In this document: positions 1 through 9,696 of the stretch, piece after piece
How the letters are laid out: each line of letters starts with the position of its first letter
Position numbering within the stretch: position 1 is the stretch's first letter
From: Mucilaginibacter sp. L196
GTDB lineage: Bacteria > Bacteroidota > Bacteroidia > Sphingobacteriales > Sphingobacteriaceae
Assembly: GCF_009765905.1 (NCBI RefSeq)
Contig: NZ_LMUO01000019.1
Location: 1,388,405-1,452,404, forward strand
DNA length: 64,000 nucleotides
Direction: 5' to 3'
Notes under the pieces: model-generated
What the model saw: only the letters and a program-made list of their open reading frames with translations
Database searches by the model: none
What the model was told of the DNA's origin: nothing
Made by a program: the position numbers and the translations under genes

Positions 1-3000
1 TGTTAATACAGGCGTGGTGAAGCTATTGCCTGTGGCTAATGCTGTACCACCTGTGGCAGCAGCATACCAGGTTATGGTCGCGCTTGGGTCAGCACTTGTT
101 GCGCTTATTGTGGTGACGTTATTATTACAAATTAATGTACCGCCCGTACCCGCAATTGGTGCAGTCGGCAATGGTGATACTGTTACGGTTACCGCTGTAC
201 GGGTTGCTGATGGACAACTGTTGCTGTTATCGGCTTCAGCATAGTAGGTGGTAGTAGCGGTTAATACAGGCGTGATGAAGCTATTCCCTGTGGCTAACGC
301 TGTACCTCCTGCTGCATCGGCAAACCAGCTTATGGTCGCGCTTGGGTCAGCACTTGTAGCGGTTATAGTGGTGGCATTACCTGTACATATACTTGTGCCA
401 GTTGTGCCCGCTGTTGGCGCTGCCGGTGGTATAGATATAGTTATAGTTACCGCGGTACGGCTTGCTGAAACACAACCACCGCTATTTGTAGCGTCGGCAT
501 AATAGGTGGTAGTAGCGGTTAATACAGGCGTTGTAAAGCTAGTACCTGTAGCCACTGATGCACCGCCGGTTGCTGCTGTATAAAAGTTATACGTGTAGCC
601 GGTTTGCGGGTTAGCAATGCTTAAGGTAACCACTGTGCCTGTACAGGCTGTTACTGTTCCAGTATTGGTTAAGGCGGGCGCAGCAGGTGCAGGTGCTACC
701 GTTATCTGTGCAATAGCCATATTACTGCTGGTACAGCCTGAGGCATTTACTCCCGATACATAAAAATTAGTTGTATTGGTGATAGGCCCGGTTATATAAG
801 TGGTACCGGTGAACAACAGGTTTGTTGCTGCCGGAGAATCATACCAGTTATAGCTAACCCCTGCTTGTGGCGAACTGATTGCCAATGTAGCAGTGTTGCC
901 CAAACATACCGATACCGCGTTATTAACCAAAACAGGATCAGTTGGTAAGGCATTAATGGTGATGGTTACCGCTGTAGGGGCGGATGGGTTACAATTACCA
1001 GCGGTAGCTGCTTCAACATAATAGGTTGTAGCGCTTGTTAAGGCTGGGGTAACGTACTCTGTGCCGGTGAACAGTAGTGTTCCACCGGATGCTGCATTGT
1101 ACCAGTTGTAAACGTTGCCAACTACAGGACTAACAATAACTAACGTGGCCGATGAACCTGAACAAACCGATGTACCTCCAGCTGAGGTTTGAACCAGCGG
1201 CGGGGTTGGTATCGGTGTTACATTTATATCTGTTTCGGTACGGGTTGGGCTTAAACAGCCTATGCTGCTTACAGCCTCTACATAGTACTTCGCATCGACA
1301 GTAACATTATTCGCGGTGAATGTGGTACCGGTGAATACTAAGTTTCCTGCTGTTGCAGCATCGTACCAATTATAGGTTAAGCCTGCAACCGGGCTGGTTA
1401 CACTTATTGATACACTACCGCCGCTACAAACCTGGGTTTGCGTAGCGCTTAGCGTTGGCGCAGCAACCGGGCTGGTTACGTTAATATTCACAACAGTTCT
1501 GCCTCCATTATTGATACAGCCTGTTGTAGTATTTGCAGCCTCAACATAATAAATTGTATTCGCGGTGATGGCCGGTGTGGCATAGGTAACACCGCTGCCT
1601 AAAATAGTACCGCCTGTTGCTGCCGCGTAATAGTTGTAGGTTACGCCAGTTTGAGGACTGGTTATAGTAATAGTTGCCGGGCTGCCTGAACATACTGTTA
1701 TGTTGTTTGACTGCACACCCGGTTGCAATGGCAATGGGTTAACAGTAACGGTAGCCACTGCACGCGATGGGCTGGTACAAGTACCGTTGGTAAGCTCGGC
1801 ATAGTAACTGGTGGTTGTTACCGGGGATACCTGGAAGGTTGCACCTGTGTACAATAGGTTGCCAGCTGTTGCAGCATCGTACCAATTGATGGTGAAACCT
1901 GTACCATTGGTTACTGATAGCGTAACGTTACTGCCTGAGCATATTTGTACAGCACTTTGGGCCAGTACCGGAGTAACCGGTGATGGCGTTACGTTTACTG
2001 TAGCCGCTACTTTATTAGGGTTAGCACAACCTGTTGCGGTACGGCTGCTTTGCACATAATATGTAGTAGTAGCTGATAACGCACCAGTGGTATAGCTTGT
2101 ACCGGTATGTACTACCGTACCCCCGCTATCGTACCATGTATAGGTTAAACCTGTACGGGCATTATTTACGGTGAAGGTAGCCGTAGTGCCAGAGCAAATA
2201 TTTACGGTAGATGCAGCAAGTTGTGGTTTTTCGACTTGCTTGGTAGCATAAAATACATCCAATGTATTAAGTGCACCAAGCACATTAGCAACCAAGGTTA
2301 TCTGCACAGCATTGTAAGCCGCGCCGGGAACAAATTTCACCAACACATCCTGGCTACCTGATAGCAACTGAATTTTTATCGCAGCACTATTTAACGTTAC
2401 CGCGTCGTTATTAGCAGTGGCACCGTTATATGATTGTATCTGGATGTTGCCTAATACCGCTGCAGAAAGAAGGGTGGCAGGTATTCTTAACCTCAGAGCA
2501 ACAGTATCGCCCACTATACCCGGATCACTAAACATTAAGGTTTGTGATACATAGGCATTCAGTAAAGCCACTGTTAAATTTAACTGAGAATATGTTGTGG
2601 TGTCGGCATCAACAGCGTTATTAGGATTAATAACTCCACATCCTACGCAAAGTACGCCGCTCGTGGTATTACTTTGTGATGATGCAAAATCGCACGTAGT
2701 GTTAAAAATAGTATTAACAGTTATGGTAACCGCGGTACGTTGCGGGCTCACGCAGCCTGTTGTGCTGTTTGCAGCCTCAACATAATAGGTTGTATTTGAA
2801 AATAAAGCAGGTGTAACAAAGGTTGCCCCTGTAAAAACTGGCGTACCACCTGTGGCTGTGGTGTACCAATTAAACGTTACACCTGCAGTAGCTGATGTTG
2901 CGGCAAGTGTAGCTGTTTGGCCGGATGTTACTTGCCCGTTTGCAGGGGTCGTGGTGACAACCGGATTTGCAGGGGTAGGGTTTACAATAACATCGGCTTC

Positions 3001-6000
3001 GGCCCTTGTAGCGCTAACGCAAGTGCCTGATGCTGCCTCAACATAATAACTTGTATTTGCGGTAAGCGCCGGAGTGGTATATTGGGCGCCGGTAAAAATT
3101 GGAGTACCGCCGGTTGCTGTTGTGTACCAGTTAAAGGTTACACCTGATTGTGCCGATGTAGCCGTTAAAACAGCCGTTGAGCCTGAACAGGTTTGTACCG
3201 GAGTTGATGATACTATTGGCACTGATGGCGTAGTAGTAACATTTGCAGTAACCAATGTACGGGCTGGGCTGGCGCATGATCCAGCGTTATCAGCCTCAAC
3301 ATAATAGGTTGTTGATGTGGTTAAAGCAGGAGTGGTAAATGAATTACCTGTGAATAATAGCGTACCACCTGTTGCAGCGCTATACCAGTTAAAAGTAACA
3401 CCCGCTACCGCCTGAGCCGCAAAGGTAGCTGTAGAGCCGGAACATATATTTTGTGTTGCCGCGGTTACTACCGGAGCTATAGGCGATGCCACCACGTTAA
3501 CCGTTGCAGGGGTACGTACCGCCTGGGTACATCCGTCAGCTGTGCGGCTTGCTTCGGCATAGTAGGTTGTAGTGGTTGTTAGCGCAGGGGTATTAAATAC
3601 ATTGCCTGTATATAATGGTGTACCGCCTGTTGCTGTACTATACCAGCGCACTGTCGCGTCTGCAGTTGCAGTAGCGGTAAGCGTGGCTTGCGTTCCCTGG
3701 CAGGCAGTAACTGATGACGTACTTACAACCGGTGCCGCAACTTCTTCATAAGCATCATAAATATTTAGTGCGTTTAAAACACTCACAGCTGAGTTCAGCC
3801 TGATCTCTACTCTATCGAAAGGAGCGGTAGTAACAAAAGCATATCTGAAACGAGTACTTCCGTTAAGTACTGTAACACTTAACAATGATGCATTAATAGC
3901 GAACCTATCATTATTATAAGTAGTACCGTTATAAGTAGCCAGGCTTATGCCGGATAGCACACCTACACTGGCCAGCGTTCCAGGTACACCCAATTCCACA
4001 ACAACGGTATCTCCCGCGATGCCTGTGTTGGCGAAACGAAGTGTTTGCTCCGCGTAAGCGTTAAGTAAACCTACCGGTACTTCTAACTGAGAGAATGTAT
4101 TCCGGTCGCCATCTACCGCGGCTGCTTCATTATTTACCGCGCAACCCACGCAAAGTAATCCGCTAGTGGCGGTTGTTTCCGCAATGGCGGCATCGCATGG
4201 TGTTGGATTTACTGTTGATGAAGTTAAAGTGATAACCCCAGCTGCACGGGTGGCAGATACTGCTCCGCTAGCGGTTACAGTAGCTTGCGCATAATATGTT
4301 GTGCCTGCAAATAATGGCGGAGAGGTAAATGTTGCGCCGGTATAAATGCTGGTACCGCCTGTTGGGGTAGTAAACCAGTTAAATACAGTACCAGGCGTGG
4401 TAGATGATGCGGTTAAAGTAGCCGTAGTACCCGGATTTATGGTCTGTGTTGGCGGGGTTACGGTTACATCTGGCACTACAATAGGCTGTACTGTTACTGT
4501 AGCTGGCGTACGTGTTGTTGATACACAACTGCCTGATGAAGCTTCGGCGTAATATGTGGTATTAGCAGTTAAAGCGGGTGTTGTAAAGGTTGTACCTGTA
4601 TAAACCGGGGTACCACCGCTTGTTGCTGTATACCAGTTAACGGTTACATTATTTGGAACAGTTGCCGTAAAGGTTGCTGTTTGTCCGCTGTAAATACTCG
4701 TGGTTGATGGGTTAACAACCGGGGCAGCAGGCGGGCTATCAACCAAAATTTGTACCGGGTAGCGATTAGGGCTTGTGCATGTACCACGGGTATAGGCTAT
4801 ATAATAAGTAGTATTAGCAGTTAAAGCAGGTGTTGTAAAACTAGTACCTGTGCCCGCCAATGTCCCGCCGGTTGGTGCGGTATAAAATTGGAAAGTACCA
4901 TTTGTTGGTGATGTAATATTGATTGTGGCTGTACTCCCCATACAAATTTCAGGACTGGCAGGGGTGAACACCGGTTTTGGATATTCCTGCACGGCGTAAT
5001 AAACATTTAAGGAGTTTATTAAACCCGCGATGCCGGAGTTTAGCGTTACCTGTACCCTGTCATAAGCCCCCGTTGCTGGTACATAAACCGCATAACGACT
5101 ACTACCCGATAAGAGGCTTACTGTAATCAAAGAACTGTTTAAAGCATAGTTTGCAACCAGCGTGGTGCCGTTATATAGCGCCACTTGCACATTAGCTGCT
5201 ACCCCTACGCTTAGTAGATTTGCAGGTGAGCCCAACTCTAATTTCACCGTATCGCCGGCGAAGCCCGGTTGCTGGAATATGAGTTGTTGCGATGCTGAAC
5301 CACCTATTAAACCAGCCAAAACACTGATGGTTGAGGCTGTGGTTGTATCAGCATCTACCGAGAGCGCGTTATTGGTAATGCTGCATCCAATACAAAGACC
5401 ATTTACGCTACTTGCCTGGTTATTAGCAAATGCACAAGGTGTATTTGTATTGATGGTGACAGTTATGGTAATAGCAACTCTATCAGCCGACTGGCAACCT
5501 GTGGTATTTACCGCAGCTACATAATAAGTAGTATTACTGTAAAGCGCCGGGGTGGTAAACGAGGTGCCGGTAAAAATAGATGATGATGCCGTAGCCGAAG
5601 TATACCAATTATAGGTAATACCTGTTTGTGCATTGGTTACATTTATAGTAGCTGTTTGCCCGGCACTGATAGTTTGGTTATTCGCAGCCAAGACCGGGTC
5701 GGCAGGGGCGGGACTAACGGTTGCTGTAGCCTGGGTACGGGTTGCGCTTGGGCAGCCTGTTATATTTTCGGCTTCGGCATAATAACTTGTGGTGGCGGTT
5801 AATGCCGGGGTGGTAAAGTTAGTACCTGTATATAATGATGTACCACTTGTAGCGGTGCTATACCAATTATAGGTAACGCCTGTTACAGGCGTGGTAATTG
5901 AAAATACCGCGACATTATTTGGGCAGATGGTTACGTTTGGTGTGGTTATGCCCGGTGCGGCAGGTAGCGTGCTAACCGTTGCCGTAACCAAGGTCCGGCC

Positions 6001-7527
6001 AGGGCTTACGCAAGTGCCTCCGGATTGCGCCTCGGCATAATAACTTGTAGTTGCTGTTAACGCAGGGGTAGTAAAACTGTTGCCGGTAGCAATTGGCGTA
6101 CCGCCGGTAGCGGCAGCATACCAGTTTACGGTTACACCCGTAACTGCCTGCGCCGTAAAGGTGGCCGGTTGGCCGGGGCAAACGGTTACCGCCGCGTTGG
6201 TCACAGTAACATTTCCCGGTACGGCATTTACACTTACTGCAATGGTTGTTCGCGCGGATTGATCCGTACAGCCCGAGCGCATGGCGGCAACATAATAAGT
6301 TGTATTGGCGGTTAATGCAGGAGTTGTAAAACTACTACCTGTGTAAACAGGTGAGCCGCCTGTGGCAGTTGCATACCATAAAAATGTAGTATTAGGCTGC
6401 GCAACAGCAGTTAGGGTAGCCGAGGTGCCACTACATATAGCCGCGTTATTTGTAACTACATTGCTAAATTGTATAACCGGTCGAGGTATCAGCTTTTGCG
6501 CCTCGTACAGGTTTAAGGTTGACAGCACGTTGGCTATACCTCCACCCAAGGTAACCTGTACCCGGTCAAATATATTTTTCGGGGCATAGGTGACCGTGAA
6601 ATTTTGGGTCCCGCCTATTAGCCCGAGTAATTGCAGGTTTAATAAGGATGAGTTTATGGTATAAGTTTCGGCAGTACCGTTGGCACCGTTATAGTCATCA
6701 TATGTAGAGACTGAAATATTTGATAATACACCCGCGGAAAGCAGCGATTGCGGTACGGACATTGTCAATCTGATGGAATCACCTACTACAGATGGCGCTT
6801 CGTAGATGATGGTTTGCTGCGCGTAGGCGCCAACCAAACCAACACCCGCATTAAGGGTTGAATATGTGGTTAAATTACCATCATCGGCATTTTGCGGGTT
6901 TTGCACCCCACCAACCGCCAGGCCCAGGTTGAGTAAGCCTGATGAAATACCATACAGTTCGTCGACGGGCGAGTTACACGCGCCGGCGGCGGTACCATTA
7001 TAAAAACCTTCATATAAATATAAAGTGCTTAACGCACCTAGTAAGCCACCGTTGAGTGTTACTCTTATACGATCATAAGCTGCAGTAGGGGTTATGCTTG
7101 CTTCTATCTGGTCGTTATTAGCTAATATGCTTACCAGGGTTGATACAGAAACTGGCTGGCCAATTGCCGTTGTGCCATTATAGGCTTGTAACGAAATCCC
7201 CCCAAGTACAGTAGCACTCAGCAGGTTATTACCTGTACCCAACTTAACAGTTACGGGTGTATTAGCCGCAACTGGGGTGGTACCAAATATAAGCTCCTGG
7301 TAGGTTGTAGCCGCTAAACCAACAGTAACATTGAGGGTTGAATATGTTTCCACATTGCCATCCGCAGCGTTTGCCTGGTTGGTTACATTACAACCAAGGC
7401 ACAACAGGCCAGTTGAGCCAACGTCCTGACTGGAGGCATAGATACGCTGAGCGCTGGAAGTTAAAGAGTAAATAAGTAGCAGGCACAATATCAGAACGTA
7501 CCTGGCCACACAGGTAAAGGTTTTCAT
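1..7527 (-). CDS. giant secreted Ig-repeat adhesin, 5' part (3' end outside window)
   Basis: An open frame runs from the ATG at 7527 to the left edge without a stop, giving at least 2509 codons. Residues 1-26 form a signal peptide (basic start, hydrophobic core, cleavage at SSA-Q). Two module types alternate. Type A (about 150 aa) begins with CxGC and an ADGNxxTYSTLN-like stretch and ends with a DRVxVTLN-type strand; five copies lie near residues 27-180, 181-346, 697-848, 1110-1262 and 1611-1763. Type B is an Ig_7/CHU_C-associated Ig-like repeat of about 86 aa with WYAAATGGTPI, SFTTPALT and YYAEA signatures and a Cys before SPRT. I count 4, 3, 4 and 8 type B copies between or after the A modules, plus one cut by the edge. 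Frame was checked at 243, 1020, 2784 and 5523. Proteins of this style are usually surface adhesins exported by type IX secretion; the C-terminal sorting domain would lie outside the window, so the route is inferred. Confidence 0.9.
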   Translation of the reverse strand, partial: MKTFTCVARYVLILCLLLIYSLTSSAQRIYASSQDVGSTGLLCLGCNVTNQANAADGNVETYSTLNVTVGLAATTYQELIFGTTPVAANTPVTVKLGTGNNLLSATVLGGISLQAYNGTTAIGQPVSVSTLVSILANNDQIEASITPTAAYDRIRVTLNGGLLGALSTLYLYEGFYNGTAAGACNSPVDELYGISSGLLNLGLAVGGVQNPQNADDGNLTTYSTLNAGVGLVGAYAQQTIIYEAPSVVGDSIRLTMSVPQSLLSAGVLSNISVSTYDDYNGANGTAETYTINSSLLNLQLLGLIGGTQNFTVTYAPKNIFDRVQVTLGGGIANVLSTLNLYEAQKLIPRPVIQFSNVVTNNAAICSGTSATLTAVAQPNTTFLWYATATGGSPVYTGSSFTTPALTANTTYYVAAMRSGCTDQSARTTIAVSVNAVPGNVTVTNAAVTVCPGQPATFTAQAVTGVTVNWYAAATGGTPIATGNSFTTPALTATTSYYAEAQSGGTCVSPGRTLVTATVSTLPAAPGITTPNVTICPNNVAVFSITTPVTGVTYNWYSTATSGTSLYTGTNFTTPALTATTSYYAEAENITGCPSATRTQATATVSPAPADPVLAANNQTISAGQTATINVTNAQTGITYNWYTSATASSSIFTGTSFTTPALYSNTTYYVAAVNTTGCQSADRVAITITVTINTNTPCAFANNQASSVNGLCIGCSITNNALSVDADTTTASTISVLAGLIGGSASQQLIFQQPGFAGDTVKLELGSPANLLSVGVAANVQVALYNGTTLVANYALNSSLITVSLLSGSSRYAVYVPATGAYDRVQVTLNSGIAGLINSLNVYYAVQEYPKPVFTPASPEICMGSTATINITSPTNGTFQFYTAPTGGTLAGTGTSFTTPALTANTTYYIAYTRGTCTSPNRYPVQILVDSPPAAPVVNPSTTSIYSGQTATFTATVPNNVTVNWYTATSGGTPVYTGTTFTTPALTANTTYYAEASSGSCVSTTRTPATVTVQPIVVPDVTVTPPTQTINPGTTATLTASSTTPGTVFNWFTTPTGGTSIYTGATFTSPPLFAGTTYYAQATVTASGAVSATRAAGVITLTSSTVNPTPCDAAIAETTATSGLLCVGCAVNNEAAAVDGDRNTFSQLEVPVGLLNAYAEQTLRFANTGIAGDTVVVELGVPGTLASVGVLSGISLATYNGTTYNNDRFAINASLLSVTVLNGSTRFRYAFVTTAPFDRVEIRLNSAVSVLNALNIYDAYEEVAAPVVSTSSVTACQGTQATLTATATADATVRWYSTATGGTPLYTGNVFNTPALTTTTTYYAEASRTADGCTQAVRTPATVNVVASPIAPVVTAATQNICSGSTATFAAQAVAGVTFNWYSAATGGTLLFTGNSFTTPALTTSTTYYVEADNAGSCASPARTLVTANVTTTPSVPIVSSTPVQTCSGSTAVLTATSAQSGVTFNWYTTATGGTPIFTGAQYTTPALTANTSYYVEAASGTCVSATRAEADVIVNPTPANPVVTTTPANGQVTSGQTATLAATSATAGVTFNWYTTATGGTPVFTGATFVTPALFSNTTYYVEAANSTTGCVSPQRTAVTITVNTIFNTTCDFASSQSNTTSGVLCVGCGVINPNNAVDADTTTYSQLNLTVALLNAYVSQTLMFSDPGIVGDTVALRLRIPATLLSAAVLGNIQIQSYNGATANNDAVTLNSAAIKIQLLSGSQDVLVKFVPGAAYNAVQITLVANVLGALNTLDVFYATKQVEKPQLAASTVNICSGTTATFTVNNARTGLTYTWYDSGGTVVHTGTSYTTGALSATTTYYVQSSRTATGCANPNKVAATVNVTPSPVTPVLAQSAVQICSGSNVTLSVTNGTGFTINWYDAATAGNLLYTGATFQVSPVTTTSYYAELTNGTCTSPSRAVATVTVNPLPLQPGVQSNNITVCSGSPATITITSPQTGVTYNYYAAATGGTILGSGVTYATPAITANTIYYVEAANTTTGCINNGGRTVVNINVTSPVAAPTLSATQTQVCSGGSVSISVTSPVAGLTYNWYDAATAGNLVFTGTTFTANNVTVDAKYYVEAVSSIGCLSPTRTETDINVTPIPTPPLVQTSAGGTSVCSGSSATLVIVSPVVGNVYNWYNAASGGTLLFTGTEYVTPALTSATTYYVEAATAGNCNPSAPTAVTITINALPTDPVLVNNAVSVCLGNTATLAISSPQAGVSYNWYDSPAATNLLFTGTTYITGPITNTTNFYVSGVNASGCTSSNMAIAQITVAPAPAAPALTNTGTVTACTGTVVTLSIANPQTGYTYNFYTAATGGASVATGTSFTTPVLTATTTYYADATNSGGCVSASRTAVTITISIPPAAPTAGTTGTSICTGNATTITATSADPSATISWFADAAGGTALATGNSFITPVLTATTTYYAEADNSNSCPSATRTAVTVTVSPLPTAPIAGTGGTLICNNNVTTISATSADPSATITWYAAATGGTALATGNSFTTPVLT
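72..357. repeat. near-identical tandem repeat units in adhesin gene
   Basis: The last two Ig-repeat units before the edge are much more alike at DNA level than the others. A block at 72-99 recurs unchanged at 330-357, exactly 258 bp (86 codons) apart, and flanking blocks are also closely matched. This suggests recent duplication or gene conversion and a site where copy number could change. Confidence 0.75.
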
Positions 7528-7606
7528 GATTGAGTTGTTTAAGTTTTAGATGAACTATTTCAGTCGTCTAAAATTAAACAGCTCTTTCAGCATATCCCCA
7601 AAGCAC

Positions 7607-7691
7607 TTTGTTCAGTTATTATTGCCCGCGAGCACTTTGTTCAGTCCAGTCAGGGCACAATATTTTGTTCACAAAACTTATATTTTGTTCA
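7607..7691 (+). promoter_or_regulatory. four TTTGTTCA direct repeats
   Basis: TTTGTTCA occurs at 7607-7614, 7636-7643, 7664-7671 and 7684-7691, with start-to-start spacing of 29, 28 and 20 bp. The first two copies share the longer GCACTTTGTTCAG. They sit 80-165 bp upstream of the adhesin start and in the divergent region shared with the gene at 7813. Two more copies lie upstream of the NTPase gene at 11113. Repeated short sites like this suggest binding by a regulator; the LuxR-type regulator encoded at 9697 is the obvious candidate but that link is inference. Confidence 0.45.
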
Positions 7692-7812
7692 GTTTATTCA
7701 TTGCCTTTAAAAAGAATTTGATATAAATTAGGAGCGAGGTATAAAACCTAAAACGTTATTAAACCCGTTTTAGCATAATAATAAAATAAATTAACCGTCA
7801 TCACAATTTAAC

Positions 7813-8208
7813 ATGAGCACAAACAATCTAAATGAAGATCCGGAAGGAACTATCCCTGTTAACCAGGCTGTACAATTAGCGGCAAACTGGCGCGTTTATC
7901 TTGCCACATCGGGGCAAGCTTTTGTAGCGCAATCTTTTTTAATCCCAATCATCAATTTTCAAAACATCCTGCAATATAACCCTGATGCTGATAGCGTGCG
8001 GGCATATATTGGGCTTGAAGACCCAACCGACCCAACTACCGCGCAGCTATTGCTGGCACCGGTAAGTGGAGGGCAGGATATTGTTTCTTTGCCACAAGGT
8101 AATGGTGGCGGAGATGGTGGTGTTGGCAACCCACCAAGTAATATTTATGATTACACTTCGGTTTGTCCGCCAACGTGCGCAGCCACAGGAAGCCCATTAT
8201 CTGAATAA
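7813..8208 (+). CDS. small conserved-looking protein with Gly-rich linker and CPPTC tail
   Basis: 131 aa, no signal peptide or membrane segment. The first 90 residues look like a compact alpha/beta domain; then comes a Gly-rich linker (GNGGGDGGVGN) and a tail NIYDYTSVCPPTCAATGSPL with two closely spaced Cys. I recall similar short Bacteroidota proteins of unknown function ending in a Cys-Pro-Pro-x-Cys tail, but assign no activity. It starts the cluster that continues with the 7-TM protein and two-component system, from which it is separated by a very stable hairpin, so a role in the same signalling unit is possible. The ATG at 7813 follows an AT-rich stretch without a Shine-Dalgarno sequence. 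Confidence 0.75.
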   Translation: MSTNNLNEDPEGTIPVNQAVQLAANWRVYLATSGQAFVAQSFLIPIINFQNILQYNPDADSVRAYIGLEDPTDPTTAQLLLAPVSGGQDIVSLPQGNGGGDGGVGNPPSNIYDYTSVCPPTCAATGSPLSE

Positions 8209-8225
8209 TAATTATTGGGATTTAT

Positions 8226-8271
8226 TATGTTTATTCTGCTTAAATAGCAATATTTAGGCAGAATAAACATA
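8226..8271 (+). other. 21-bp hairpin with GCAA loop overlapping the initiation region
   Basis: Arms 8226-8246 and 8251-8271 pair completely (one T-G wobble at 8240/8257) around the tetraloop GCAA, a GNRA loop. The 3' arm ends 4 bases before the ATG at 8276, so in RNA it would bury the ribosome-entry region of the 7-TM gene. No T-run follows, so it is not a standard intrinsic terminator. It may act as a processing site, attenuator or translation switch. Confidence 0.7.
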
Positions 8272-8275
8272 TCTG

Positions 8276-8914
8276 ATGGCTTTTCTACGTTACTACATGC
8301 TTTACCTAAGCCCAGCTTCTATTGTAATACCTATTATTGTAGCGTTATTAAGATACAAGTTACTTAACCCTCCGTTTAAAGTGCTTTTGGGGTTCCTGGT
8401 ATTTTCAGCCATTGCAAATGCAGTTAATATTACACTTAGCTTGCATCATATACCCACCACAATAATGTTTCACATTTATACCCCTATTGAATTTGCCTGT
8501 ATATCCTTGTTTTATAACTATTTGTTTAAGGGAACATGGCAGAAAATTATGGTGGCGTTAGTGATTGTTCTCAGCATATTTTGCCTGGTAGATTTCCTTT
8601 TTATTCAGCCTGGTATTCAGGTAGATACTTATCCCGATACGGTTGAGGCTATTATAATTATAGCATACAGTGTTTTGTACCTTAACCAGCAAAGCAACAT
8701 TGAAACAAACGATAGCTGGGGGCAGAGCGGATTAAATTGGGTTAACATAGCACTTTTAATATACTACGGCTGCGGGTTATTCATGTTTATCTCCATTAAT
8801 TACCTTTTACATGCCAGTGTAAGCGTAAATGCTATCGTTTGGTCGGTTTTTGATACTATTTTAGTGGTCGAATCTCTTTTATTTGCAACCGGATTTTACA
8901 AATGCAAAACGTAG
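8276..8914 (+). CDS. seven-transmembrane protein upstream of sensor kinase
   Basis: 212 aa with about seven hydrophobic helices, near residues 10-26, 35-58, 65-83, 88-108, 121-136, 155-178 and 183-206, joined by short loops. No enzymatic motif is seen. It overlaps the histidine kinase gene by 13 bp, so the two are translationally coupled. The kinase has only a single membrane anchor and almost no extracytoplasmic part, so this protein may supply the sensing module, as in split 7TM receptor/kinase pairs; that is inference. An alternative in-frame ATG lies at 8297. The start is preceded directly by the 8226-8271 hairpin. Confidence 0.8.
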   Translation: MAFLRYYMLYLSPASIVIPIIVALLRYKLLNPPFKVLLGFLVFSAIANAVNITLSLHHIPTTIMFHIYTPIEFACISLFYNYLFKGTWQKIMVALVIVLSIFCLVDFLFIQPGIQVDTYPDTVEAIIIIAYSVLYLNQQSNIETNDSWGQSGLNWVNIALLIYYGCGLFMFISINYLLHASVSVNAIVWSVFDTILVVESLLFATGFYKCKT

Positions 8915-9693
8915 ATAATATATATATACTGATAATACTAGCCATGGTGGGCTCATTTTTAATGGTGGGCTCATTCATATTACTATATGTCAGAAACCAG
9001 AACAAAATTTTAAAGCAGCGCCAGCAGCTTCAGTTTAAGGAGATCGAGCATCAGAAAGAATTGTTGCAGGCGATCATCGAGTCGCAGGAGACAGAACGCA
9101 AGCGTATAGGGCAGGACCTGCATGATGATGTTGGCACCGCGCTATCAAGCCTGAGGCTAACCATTGAAATGTTTAAACCCGCGAGCGAAGAGGACAATAA
9201 TAACAAGCATGTAAAGCTAAGTAAGGAAATTATTGATAAGGTGATACGGGATGTACGTTACATATCGCATAATTTATCGCCTCCGGCTTTGAGCTATTAC
9301 GGTTTGGCTGCCGCTATTGAAGAGAAAGCGTCATTCATCAATAATTCAGGGCAGTTAACCATAACCTTAATTAATGATGCTGAAGAAGTGCTTAAAGATA
9401 TATTATTACCGGCATCGGTTGCTTTGTACCGGGTTTTAGAGGAGTTAATTAATAATACTATAAAACATGCCGGGGCTACACAATCCATTATAAAAATAGC
9501 GCCAGCCAACAATGCCTTATTAATTACCTATAGTGATAACGGTAAGGGAATGGATGCATCAGCAATAATTGTTGGGATGGGCATGCAAAACATTGAGAGC
9601 AGGTTAACCGTAATAAACGCTGACTATGTAATTGACACCGCCGCCGGGCAAGGTTTCAGGGTGAATATCAATTACCCGCTACCGGCTAACTAA
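8902..9693 (+). CDS. sensor histidine kinase, HisKA_3/NarX type
   Basis: 263 aa. One transmembrane helix at about residues 7-30, a short coiled-coil segment (33-66), then the HisKA_3 dimerisation box ERKRIGQDLHDDVGTALS with phospho-acceptor His74. The HATPase_c domain has the N-box ELINNTIKHAGA, the G1 box DNGKGMD and the G2 part GMGMQNIESR. It should autophosphorylate and pass phosphate to the regulator encoded 3 bp downstream. It lacks an extracellular sensor, which fits a partnership with the overlapping 7-TM protein. Confidence 0.93.
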   Translation: MQNVDNIYILIILAMVGSFLMVGSFILLYVRNQNKILKQRQQLQFKEIEHQKELLQAIIESQETERKRIGQDLHDDVGTALSSLRLTIEMFKPASEEDNNNKHVKLSKEIIDKVIRDVRYISHNLSPPALSYYGLAAAIEEKASFINNSGQLTITLINDAEEVLKDILLPASVALYRVLEELINNTIKHAGATQSIIKIAPANNALLITYSDNGKGMDASAIIVGMGMQNIESRLTVINADYVIDTAAGQGFRVNINYPLPAN

Positions 9694-9696
9694 AAT

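Noticed and set aside
14-6589. Many short plus-strand open frames
   Set aside because: They are antisense to the giant adhesin frame, whose Ig-repeat signatures are clear on the minus strand and stay in frame over the whole stretch.
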